Shown piece by piece: positions 1 to 7,997 of a stretch of DNA of 64,000 nucleotides. The stretch lies in contig NZ_JANIIC010000042.1 in NCBI RefSeq assembly GCF_024519315.1, positions 1-64,000 on the forward strand. The letters are read 5' to 3'. Each line of letters opens with the position of its first letter. Position 1 is the stretch's first letter. The DNA comes from Streptomyces malaysiensis subsp. samsunensis (GTDB lineage Bacteria > Actinomycetota > Actinomycetes > Streptomycetales > Streptomycetaceae). Both the position numbers and the translations under genes were made by a program. Below the pieces are notes generated by a model, which saw only the letters and a list, made by a program, of their open reading frames with translations, was not told the DNA's origin and did no database searches.

Positions 1-1
1 A

Positions 2-2098
2 GATCCAACCACGGCCCCCAAAAGCGGAGCCGAGACCGGGGGGGGGTGGGCGCGACGCGTGGGGGGGGGGGGGGGGACCACCGCCACTCTGGGCGATGAA
101 GAGCTGGAGGAGTTGGCCAGGGCCCGTACGACCGCCGCCGTCACCGACTGGCTCACCGCTCGTCTCGCACCCGCCACCGCGACCATCGCACCGCCGCCCG
201 ATGAACCGGAGCCGGTGACCCAGCCCAAGGCCGAGCCGGTGGCCGCGGCCGAGCCGGTGGCCGTGGCCGGTGTGGCGCCCAAGCGGCTGCGGCTGATGCC
301 CGTGCCCCTCGTGCCCGTGCCCCTCGGCGCACCGGACGTGGGCGGATCCGCGCCACCCGATCTGACCGGTCGGCGCTTCGCCCTGCTCGGCGGGGACGGT
401 GACGGGGTGGCCGCGGCGGTGGCTACCCGCCTGGGCGAGCGCGGTGCCGAGACCGTCGTCCTCGCCGCCGACCATCAGCTCGCGGAGGACGACGGCCGGG
501 TGGACGGTGTGCTGCTGCTCGACCCGCTGGCCGCCTCCGGCGCGCCGGTGCTGCCGGAGGCGTTCACCCCACTCCAGTCGGCACTGCGGCGCGCCCCGCA
601 TTGGCTGCTGGCGATCCGCCGCACCGACCCGCTCGACGCGCGCACGGCCGGACTGCGCGGGGTCTTCCGCACGGTGGCCAGGGAGTATCCGGACACGATC
701 ACCAGGCTGGTGGAGTTCCCCGCCGATGCGGTCGACTCCGCCGACGCAGCCGGGTCCGTCCCTGTGGCCGGGCCCACCGACGTGGCCGGGTCGGCTGACG
801 CAGCCGGGTCCATCGACGTGGTCAGTCCCACCAACGCAGCCGGGCCCGTTACCGTGGCCGGGCCCAGCGACGTGGTAGGGCCCACCGGCGTCGCTGAGTC
901 CCTCGATGCTGCCGGACCCGTCCCCGTGGCCGGGCCCGCCGACTCGGTCGCGTCCATCGCCGTGGCCGGGCCGGCCGACGTGCCCGGGTTCGCTGACGTG
1001 GCCGTGTCCACCGCCGCAGCCGTGTCCGGCGACACGCCCAAGCCCACCACCGTGGCCGTGTCCATCGACGCCATTGCCGACGGCCTGCTCGACGAACTGC
1101 TTGCCCCGGACCGTACGCTGCCCGTCGTGCTGCGCACCGTCGAAGGGCGGCGGCACAGCCTGGATCTCGTGGAGACCCCGCTGGGTACGCTGGCCGGTTC
1201 GGGTGCGGGGCCCGCCGGGGACGGCGCGGCGGAGGCCACCGCGCTCGGTCTGGACCGTGACGCGGTGGTGGTCCTGGTCGGCGGGGCGCGGGGCATCACC
1301 GCGCGGTTCGCCGCCACCCTCGCCTCCGCCGCCCGCTGCCGGATCGAGCTGCTCGGCCGTACGCCGGAGCCCGTCGGTCCCGAGGACCCGGCCATCGCCG
1401 GGGCCCGCGACGAGACGGCCCTGCGCGCGGCGCTCGCGGCCCGGGGCGGGCTGGGGCCCGCCGAGATCCAGCGGGAGGCCGCCCGGATTCTGGCGCGGCG
1501 CGAAGTGACCGCCACCGTGGAGGAGTTGAACGCGCTCGGCGCCCGGGTCCGCTATCGCTCGGTGGACTTCCGCGACGCCGAAGCGGTGCTCCAGGCGGTG
1601 AAGCAGATCCACGCCGACCACGGACGGCTGGACGGTGTGGTCTACGGGGCCGGGGTGATCGAGGACCGGCTGATCACGGAGAAGTCCGCCGAGTCCTTCC
1701 AGCGTGTGTACGGCACCAAGGTGGAGGGGGCCCGGACACTGTTGGACGCGCTCGCGGAGCTGCCCGAACCCCCGGCGTTCGCCGTGTTGTTCGGCAGCAT
1801 CGCCGCCGTCCTGGGCAACCGTGGCCAGGTGGACTACGCGGCGGCCAACGACGCGCTGGAGACCCTCGGCGCACGCTGGCGGGACCGCACCGGCCGCCGG
1901 GCGCTGACCGTGCACTGGGGCCCCTGGGCACCGGCCGGAGTCCACGGCGGGATGGTCACACCGGAGCTCGGCCGTGAGTACGCCCGGCGCGGCATCTCGC
2001 TCATCGACCCCGAGGAGGGCACGCTGGCGCTGCTGCGCGAGCTGGCCTGGGGCGAGGGGTCCACGGGGTCCGTCGTCTACACCGCCTCCGGCTGGTGA
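2..2098 (+). CDS. PUFA/HglE-like type I polyketide synthase, ketoreductase end (5'-partial)
   Basis: The frame is open from the left edge, so this is the 3' part of a larger synthase; a GTG at 59 is only the first possible internal start. An Ala/Pro/Glu-rich linker (about residues 35-80 counted from that GTG), like those that space ACP domains, leads into a ketoreductase. The Rossmann segment has VVLVGGARGI, and the catalytic region shows FGSIAAVLGN followed by VDYAAANDAL, supplying Ser and Tyr. A ketoreductase reduces the beta-keto group of the ACP-bound chain with NADPH. Between the structural and catalytic halves lies a 114-residue hexapeptide repeat (722-1063) foreign to the fold. The stop overlaps the next start as GTGA, so both subunits are probably translated together. 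The G-runs at 38-46 and 61-76 make the extreme 5' reading unsafe. Confidence 0.8.
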   Translation, partial: DPTTAPKSGAETGGGWARRVGGGGGTTATLGDEELEELARARTTAAVTDWLTARLAPATATIAPPPDEPEPVTQPKAEPVAAAEPVAVAGVAPKRLRLMPVPLVPVPLGAPDVGGSAPPDLTGRRFALLGGDGDGVAAAVATRLGERGAETVVLAADHQLAEDDGRVDGVLLLDPLAASGAPVLPEAFTPLQSALRRAPHWLLAIRRTDPLDARTAGLRGVFRTVAREYPDTITRLVEFPADAVDSADAAGSVPVAGPTDVAGSADAAGSIDVVSPTNAAGPVTVAGPSDVVGPTGVAESLDAAGPVPVAGPADSVASIAVAGPADVPGFADVAVSTAAAVSGDTPKPTTVAVSIDAIADGLLDELLAPDRTLPVVLRTVEGRRHSLDLVETPLGTLAGSGAGPAGDGAAEATALGLDRDAVVVLVGGARGITARFAATLASAARCRIELLGRTPEPVGPEDPAIAGARDETALRAALAARGGLGPAEIQREAARILARREVTATVEELNALGARVRYRSVDFRDAEAVLQAVKQIHADHGRLDGVVYGAGVIEDRLITEKSAESFQRVYGTKVEGARTLLDALAELPEPPAFAVLFGSIAAVLGNRGQVDYAAANDALETLGARWRDRTGRRALTVHWGPWAPAGVHGGMVTPELGREYARRGISLIDPEEGTLALLRELAWGEGSTGSVVYTASGW
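722..1063 (+). repeat. In-frame 18-bp minisatellite, 19 units, inside the PKS ketoreductase
   Basis: The 342 bases divide exactly into 19 units of 18 bp, each encoding six residues of the pattern x-D/x-V/A-A-G-P/S (for example TDVAGS, VTVAGP, LDAAGP). Units have diverged but keep the period without any frame change. It interrupts the structural subdomain of the ketoreductase, between the LVEFP and IDAIADGLLDELL segments that would normally be nearly adjacent. It probably forms an extended surface loop that grew by slippage or unequal exchange. Confidence 0.9.
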
Positions 2099-5000
2099 GC
2101 GTGACGGAGGGGCATTCGCAGCCGCCGGTGGCCATCGTCGGGATGTCCGTGCTGCTGCCCGGCTCGCCGGACCTGGACACGTACTGGCGCAACCTGGTCG
2201 GCGGCGTGGACGCGATCAGCGACGTACCGGCCGAGCGCTGGGACGCCGGTTTCTACGCCCCGGACGGCGGTGGCGACACACCGGCCGCGCCCGACCGGGT
2301 GTACTGCCGACGGGGCGGATTCGTCGACGAGTTCGCCCGGGTCGAGGCCGCCCGGTTCGGCATCATGCCGAACTCGGTGTCCGGCACCGAACCCGACCAG
2401 CTGATCGCCCTGGGTGTCGCGGCGGCGGCCATCACCGACGCGGGCGGTGAGGACCGGCTGTCCGACCGGCAGCGGGTGGGCGTGGTGCTGGGCCGGGGCG
2501 GCTATCTCACCCCCGGGCTGGTCCGGCTGGACCAGCGGGTGCGCACCGCCCATCAGCTCGTACGGACCCTCGGCGAGCTGCTGCCCGACCTCGACCCCGG
2601 CCAACTCGACCTCGTACGCGCCGCGTTCACCGAGCGGCTCGGCCCGGACCGGCCCGAGGCGGCCATCGGTCTGGTGCCCAACCTCGCCGCCTCGCGCATC
2701 GCCAACCGGCTCGATCTGCGCGGCCCCGCGTACACCGTGGACGCCGCCTGCGCCTCCTCGCTCGTGGCCGTGGACCAGGCGGTGGGGGAGCTGGCCTCGG
2801 GCCGGTGCGATGTGATGCTCGCGGGCGGAGTGCACCACTGCCACGACATCACCCTGTGGAGCGTCTTCTCCCAGCTGCGCGCGCTGTCGCCGAGCCAGCG
2901 GATCCGGCCCTTCCACCGTGCGGCCGACGGTCTGCTGATCGGCGAGGGCACCGGTGTGGTCGTCCTCAAACGGCTCGCCGACGCCCTCCGCGACGGCGAC
3001 CGCGTCTACGCCGTGATCCGTGGCACCGGAGTGGCCTCCGACGGCCGCGCCACCGGTTTGGTCAACCCGGACCCGGGCGGCCAGACCCGGGCCGTACGGC
3101 AGGCGTGGCGGGCCGCGGGGCTCGATCCGCGCGAGCCGGGCGCCATCGGGCTGCTGGAGGCGCACGGCACCGCGACGCCCGCCGGGGACACGGCCGAACT
3201 GGCCACGCTGGCCGAGGTGTTCGGCCCTCGCGACACACCGGCTGAGACGGCCGTCATCGGCTCGGTGAAGTCGATGATCGGCCACACCATGCCCGCCGCC
3301 GGTGTCGCGGGGCTGGTGAAGGCCGCCCTCGCGGTCCACCACGGCAAGCTGCTGCCCACCCTGCACTGCGACGACCCCCATCCGGCGCTGGCGGCCACCC
3401 GCTTCTCGGTGTTCGGCGCGGCCGAGCCCTGGGAGGCGCCCGTACGGCGCGCCGCCGTCAACGCCTTCGGATTCGGCGGGATCAACGCCCATGTGGTGCT
3501 GGAACAGGCGCCGCCGGTGCCGGTGGCGCGGCGTGCCACGGCCGTCGTCATCGAACCGGAGCGGGTGCTGGCGCTGGCGGCGGACACCCCGGAGCGGCTG
3601 GCCGAACTGCTGGCGGCGGACGACGCGACCGTACGCACGACGGTGACGGGACGGACCGCCCGTACCCGCCTGGGCATCGTCGAACCCACCGCGAAACGGC
3701 TGGCGCTCGCCCGGCGCATGGTGGCCAAGGGCCGCCCATGGCGGGGGCGCAACGACATCTGGTTCACCCCCGAGCCGCTGCTCGGCGCGGGATCACGGTA
3801 CCCCGGCAAGCTCGCCTTCGTCTTCCCCGGCCTCGAAGCCGAGTTCGCCCCGCGTGTGGACGGTGTCGCCGGGTACTTCGGGCTCTCCCGCCCCGCCGGG
3901 CACAGCGTCGGAGAGACTGCGCGCGTGGGCGACATCGGCCGCCACGGCGTCGGTGTCTTCGGCGTCGGGCGGCTGCTGGACGCGGCGCTGCGGCGGATGG
4001 GCGTCGTACCGGACGCGGTGGCCGGGCACAGCGTGGGGGAGTGGACCGCACTGGCCGTGGGCGGTCTCTACGCGGGCGAGGAGGTCGACGCCTTCCTCGA
4101 CTCCTTCGACCCCGACGCGCTACGGGTGCCCGGACTGGCCTTCGCCGTCCTCGGTGCCGGTGCGCCACGGGTGCTCGCGGAAATCGAGGACCGGGCGGAC
4201 GGCCGGATCGTGCTCTCGCACGACAACGCGCCCAGCCAGTCGATGGTGTGCGGACCGCGCGAGGAGGTCGAGGAGTTCGTCCGGGCCATGCGCGCCGAGG
4301 GCGTGATCGCGCAGCTCCTGCCCTTCCAATCCGGTTTCCACACCCCGATGCTGGCGCCCTACCTCGACCCCATACGAGCCGTGACGGAACGCTTCGAGCT
4401 GCGCCTGCCGCCCAGGATCTCCGTCTGGTCCGGGACGACCGCCGCACCGTACCCGGCGACCGAGGCGGACGTGCGCGAGCTGTTCATCCGGCATCTGCTG
4501 GAGCCGGTGCGCTTCCGGCTGCTGACCGAGGCCATGTACGAGGCGGGCTTCCGCGGATTCGTCCAGGTGGGCACGGGCCAGCTGGGGTCGCTCATCGGCG
4601 ACACCCTGCACGGTCGCGACCATCTGGTGGTGGCCGCCAACTCCCCCCACCGGGACGGTGTGTCGCAGCTCCGCCGCGTGGCCACGGCGCTGTGGACGGA
4701 GGGGGCGGAGGTGGATCCGGCGCTGCGAAGCGAGGCTGAAGCCTCGCGGGCGAAACCGGTGCTTCCTCCGGTGCGGCTGGACCTGAACGGTTCGCTGGTC
4801 TCGCTCGGCGAGCCACGTCTGAGCGAGTTGCGCGATGAGCTATCGCGGGCGGTGTCCCGGGGAGCGGGGCCGCACCGTGGTAGCCGGCCGCCGTCGCCGG
4901 GTGCCGGTCGGGTGGTGCCCACCCGTTCCGCCCCGCGGAACGATTGCCCACCACTGTTGTGGGAAGCCGAACTCAACGCTCTGCTCGACGAGACCGCCGC

Positions 5001-6726
5001 CACCGCGACCGCGGTCATCGCGGCGAGCCGGACACCGACCCCGCGCACCTACGAGCTGTGTGTCTCCACCGAGACCATGCCCTACCTCCATGACCACTGC
5101 TTTTTCCCCCAACGCCCCGGCTGGCCCGATGAGTCGGACCGCTGGCCCGTGGTCCCGGCCACCACGATCGTCCACCACCTCATGGACGCCGCCGAACACA
5201 CAGCGGCGGACCAAGGGGTGGACGGCGCCGTGGCCGTCGCCGTCCATGGCGCCCGCTTCGATCAGTGGGTGACGGCCGCGCCCCCCAGCACCGTCCCGGT
5301 CACCGTCACCCCCGCCACGTCCGGCCACTACACCGCCACCTTCGGCCGCGGCGCCCGCGCCACCGTGGAGGTCGCCCCCCACCACCCCGCGACCCGCCCC
5401 GCCCCCTGGCCCACCGACCCCGCCACCGAGCGCACACCCGACCACAGCGCACAACACCTCTACGACGAGCGCTGGATGTTCCACGGCCCGGCCTTCCAGG
5501 GGCTCACCGCGCTCACCGCGATCGGCGAGTCGCATCTGCGCGGCACGATCACCACACCCCCCGCGCCCGGCGCCCTGCTGGACAACGTGGGACAGCTCCT
5601 CGGCTACTGGATCATGGCGACCCGCACCGAACGGACCGTGGTCTTCCCGGTCGGCATGCGTCTGATGCGCTTCTTCGGCCCGCATCCGGCCCCCGGCACA
5701 CCGGTGGAGTGCCTGATCAGAATCACCTCGCTGACCGATACCACGCTCGAAGCGGACGCACAGCTGCTGATCGGTGGCCAGGTGTGGGCGGAGCTGTCCG
5801 GCTGGCAGGACCGCCGGTTCGACAACCATCCCGAAACCCGCCCCGTGGAGCGCTTCCCACAGCGCAACACGCTGTCCCTGCCCCAGCCGGGCGGCTGGGT
5901 ACTGCTCCATGAGCGCTGGCCCGACCTGGCCTCCCGCGATCTGATCATGCGTAACCACCTGAGCAGCGACGAGCGCACCGCCTATGAACACCAGGCGCCA
6001 CGCGGCCGCAGACAGTGGCTGCTGGGCCGGATCGCGGCCAAGGACGCGGTACGGCGCCGGCTCTGGGACCACGGCGAAGGCCCGGTCTTCCCCGCCGAGA
6101 TCGGAATCCGTGAGGATGCCCAGGGGCGCCCGTATGCCATCGGCGTCCACGGCCGGACCCTGCCCGAACTGGCGCTTTCGCTGGCACACCGGGCCGAGGC
6201 CGGGGTTGCCCTGGTGGTGCCGCGCCGCACGAACGGGGCCCCGGGCCCCGGTATCGCCATCGAGGAGGTGGCCGACAGCGATGACCACGCCCTCGCCCTT
6301 GGCCGGGCGGAGCGGGAACTCCTCACGGCCGTGACGGCCCGGAGCGGTGCGTCACGCGCCCGCTGGGCCACCGCCTTCCGGGCTACGAAGGAGGCCGTGG
6401 CCACGGCGGAGGGCACCGGCCTCCGCGACGGGCCACGGGACCCCCGCGACGGGCCACGGGACCTCGGCGACCGGCCACGGGACCTTCGCGACCGACCACG
6501 GGATCTGACCATCGTCGAGGTACGGCCCGGAGCGGACGGCCCCGACACGACACCGGTCCGGCTCGTCGTCGAGGTGGCGGCCACCGTCCCCGGGCAGCGA
6601 CCGCGCCGCTACGAAGTCCACACCCGCACCATCGCCAACCCGCCCGGACTGCCGGACAGGGACTACGCCGTGGCCTGGACGACCGGCCCGGACCACCAGG
6701 AACAGGACCAGGAGAGCGATCAGTGA
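2095..6726 (+). CDS. Type I PKS subunit: KS-AT-DH with C-terminal phosphopantetheinyl transferase-like domain
   Basis: The 1543-residue subunit begins with a ketosynthase whose Cys219 (DAACASS), His357 (EAHGTATPAGD) and His397 (KSMIGH) are intact. An acyltransferase follows, with Ser646 in GHSVGEW and an FHTPM segment. Next comes a hotdog dehydratase region from about 985 (HDHCFFPQ at about 999). The C-terminus resembles a 4'-phosphopantetheinyl transferase: W1424 then ATKEA. This domain order is typical of PUFA-synthase or heterocyst-glycolipid-like (HglE) iterative systems rather than modular PKS. The usual Mg-binding Asp of the PPTase G-V-D motif reads as Ala (GIAIEE), and a 4 x 21-bp repeat follows the KEA motif, so PPTase activity is uncertain. 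GTG start, GTGA overlap with the upstream gene; GTGA overlap with the ACP gene downstream. Confidence 0.87.
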   Translation: MSVTEGHSQPPVAIVGMSVLLPGSPDLDTYWRNLVGGVDAISDVPAERWDAGFYAPDGGGDTPAAPDRVYCRRGGFVDEFARVEAARFGIMPNSVSGTEPDQLIALGVAAAAITDAGGEDRLSDRQRVGVVLGRGGYLTPGLVRLDQRVRTAHQLVRTLGELLPDLDPGQLDLVRAAFTERLGPDRPEAAIGLVPNLAASRIANRLDLRGPAYTVDAACASSLVAVDQAVGELASGRCDVMLAGGVHHCHDITLWSVFSQLRALSPSQRIRPFHRAADGLLIGEGTGVVVLKRLADALRDGDRVYAVIRGTGVASDGRATGLVNPDPGGQTRAVRQAWRAAGLDPREPGAIGLLEAHGTATPAGDTAELATLAEVFGPRDTPAETAVIGSVKSMIGHTMPAAGVAGLVKAALAVHHGKLLPTLHCDDPHPALAATRFSVFGAAEPWEAPVRRAAVNAFGFGGINAHVVLEQAPPVPVARRATAVVIEPERVLALAADTPERLAELLAADDATVRTTVTGRTARTRLGIVEPTAKRLALARRMVAKGRPWRGRNDIWFTPEPLLGAGSRYPGKLAFVFPGLEAEFAPRVDGVAGYFGLSRPAGHSVGETARVGDIGRHGVGVFGVGRLLDAALRRMGVVPDAVAGHSVGEWTALAVGGLYAGEEVDAFLDSFDPDALRVPGLAFAVLGAGAPRVLAEIEDRADGRIVLSHDNAPSQSMVCGPREEVEEFVRAMRAEGVIAQLLPFQSGFHTPMLAPYLDPIRAVTERFELRLPPRISVWSGTTAAPYPATEADVRELFIRHLLEPVRFRLLTEAMYEAGFRGFVQVGTGQLGSLIGDTLHGRDHLVVAANSPHRDGVSQLRRVATALWTEGAEVDPALRSEAEASRAKPVLPPVRLDLNGSLVSLGEPRLSELRDELSRAVSRGAGPHRGSRPPSPGAGRVVPTRSAPRNDCPPLLWEAELNALLDETAATATAVIAASRTPTPRTYELCVSTETMPYLHDHCFFPQRPGWPDESDRWPVVPATTIVHHLMDAAEHTAADQGVDGAVAVAVHGARFDQWVTAAPPSTVPVTVTPATSGHYTATFGRGARATVEVAPHHPATRPAPWPTDPATERTPDHSAQHLYDERWMFHGPAFQGLTALTAIGESHLRGTITTPPAPGALLDNVGQLLGYWIMATRTERTVVFPVGMRLMRFFGPHPAPGTPVECLIRITSLTDTTLEADAQLLIGGQVWAELSGWQDRRFDNHPETRPVERFPQRNTLSLPQPGGWVLLHERWPDLASRDLIMRNHLSSDERTAYEHQAPRGRRQWLLGRIAAKDAVRRRLWDHGEGPVFPAEIGIREDAQGRPYAIGVHGRTLPELALSLAHRAEAGVALVVPRRTNGAPGPGIAIEEVADSDDHALALGRAERELLTAVTARSGASRARWATAFRATKEAVATAEGTGLRDGPRDPRDGPRDLGDRPRDLRDRPRDLTIVEVRPGADGPDTTPVRLVVEVAATVPGQRPRRYEVHTRTIANPPGLPDRDYAVAWTTGPDHQEQDQESDQ
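6424..6507 (+). repeat. Four 21-bp in-frame repeats in the PPTase-like domain
   Basis: Four consecutive 21-bp units encode RDGPRDP, RDGPRDL, GDRPRDL and RDRPRDL. They lie directly after the W...KEA segment of the PPTase-like domain and add a charged, Pro-rich loop. This is a second minisatellite in the same operon. Confidence 0.9.
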
Positions 6727-7061
6727 CCAGCGTCAATCAGACCGCCCCGTCACCCGCCGCCGAGGCACCGGCCGACGCACCAGCCGTGCTCGCGGAGATA
6801 TCCGGGATGCTCCGGACCATGCTCGACGAATACGGCCTCGACGATATCGAGATCACCATGGAGACCCGATTCACCGAGGATCTGGAGCTGGAGAGCATCG
6901 ACCTGGTCACACTGGCCGGAAGCCTGGAGGCCCGGTACGGCAGACAGGTCAACTTCGCCGAGTTCGTGGCCGACTTGGAGCTAGAAGAGATCATCGACCT
7001 CACCGTGGGGCAGCTCGTCGAGTACGTCGTCCGGTGCGTCAGGGCCGCCGGGGAGCGCTGA
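6723..7061 (+). CDS. Free-standing acyl carrier protein
   Basis: A 112-residue acidic protein with the ACP signature ELESIDLV; Ser58 is the expected phosphopantetheine attachment site. About 20 disordered Ala/Pro-rich residues precede the helical bundle, and the segment LELEEIIDLTVGQLVEYV matches the last helix. It carries the growing chain as a thioester for the neighbouring KS, DH and KR domains. The GTG start overlaps the PKS stop by four bases (GTGA), so it is translationally coupled. The 112-residue length is longer than a minimal ACP of about 80 because of the N-terminal tail. Confidence 0.88.
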   Translation: MTSVNQTAPSPAAEAPADAPAVLAEISGMLRTMLDEYGLDDIEITMETRFTEDLELESIDLVTLAGSLEARYGRQVNFAEFVADLELEEIIDLTVGQLVEYVVRCVRAAGER

Positions 7062-7064
7062 CCC

Positions 7065-7997
7065 ATGGCGATGATCGACACCGCCCGCGAAACACACGAC
7101 GGCACGGGCAGCGGTACGGGCGACGACACGGACCAGGCCACCGACCACGACGGTCCGGATACCGGAGCGGACGGCGTCCGGCTGCATGTCCAGCGGCTGT
7201 CCCCGCCCGATGGCCGCCCGCCCACCGCCACCGCCGTACTCATCCATGGTCTGCTCACCGACTCCCTCGCCAGCTGGTACTTCACGGTGGCCCCCGACCT
7301 CGCCGCCGCCGGTCTTGAGGTGGTGATGTACGACCAGCGGGGACACGGCCGCAGCGAGCGCCCCGGCTCCGGCTACCGGCTGGACACCTTCGTCACCGAT
7401 CTGGAGCGGCTGCTCGACCGGCTGGACATCACCGGGCCGGTCCATCTGGTGGGCAACTGCTTCGGCGGAACGGTGGCGTTCGCCTACGCCATGCGCCATC
7501 CGGAGCGGGTGGCCGGTATCGCGGTGATCGAGGCGAAGCCCGCCACCGAGAGCTGGCTGACCGAGATCAGCGGGATCCTCCGGCGCGTCGCCACCGAACT
7601 GGTCGTCCATGAGGCCGAGTCGCTGGCCTGGGTCAGCGCCCACCGGGGCGCCCACACCGCACGGCTGGCCAAGTCGGCAGCCCGCCTGGTCCGTACCACC
7701 ACCATCGCCGAGGACGTACCCGCGAGCGGGGTGGTGAGCGAGGAGCAGGTCCGCGCGGTGCGCTGCCCGGTGCTGGCCGTCTACGGCGCCGATTCCGAAC
7801 TCGCCGGGCAGGAGCGGTGGTTGGAGTCGGTGCTGCCCGGCACCCGGACCGTCGTCCTGCCGGGACAGGGACACTCGGTCCTCGCCGAGGCGCCCACGCG
7901 CATCCGCGAACTGCTGCTGTCCTGGATCCACGAGGACGAAACGGCCACTGGCGCCCCGGCGGTGGGCGCGGCGGCGCTGGAGGCCGATGCCCTATGA
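7065..7997 (+). CDS. Alpha/beta hydrolase with a Cys nucleophile, probable chain-release or editing enzyme
   Basis: A 310-residue alpha/beta hydrolase. The oxyanion-hole segment LIHGLLTDS and the strand YDQRGHGRSE are typical. The nucleophile elbow reads GNCFGG, so Cys132 stands where most family members have Ser; Asp243 (YGADSE) and His270 (GQGHSV) complete a plausible triad. The N-terminal 35 residues are low-complexity and acidic. It sits immediately after the ACP and overlaps the glycosyltransferase (ATGA), so hydrolysis or transfer of the ACP-bound acyl chain is a reasonable role; this is inference. ATG start with GGGGAG upstream. A simple esterase or thioesterase unrelated to release cannot be excluded. 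Confidence 0.82.
   Translation: MAMIDTARETHDGTGSGTGDDTDQATDHDGPDTGADGVRLHVQRLSPPDGRPPTATAVLIHGLLTDSLASWYFTVAPDLAAAGLEVVMYDQRGHGRSERPGSGYRLDTFVTDLERLLDRLDITGPVHLVGNCFGGTVAFAYAMRHPERVAGIAVIEAKPATESWLTEISGILRRVATELVVHEAESLAWVSAHRGAHTARLAKSAARLVRTTTIAEDVPASGVVSEEQVRAVRCPVLAVYGADSELAGQERWLESVLPGTRTVVLPGQGHSVLAEAPTRIRELLLSWIHEDETATGAPAVGAAALEADAL

Noticed and set aside
722..1063. Possible CRISPR or non-coding satellite
   Set aside because: Units are contiguous without spacers, an exact multiple of three, and lie in frame inside a PKS domain.
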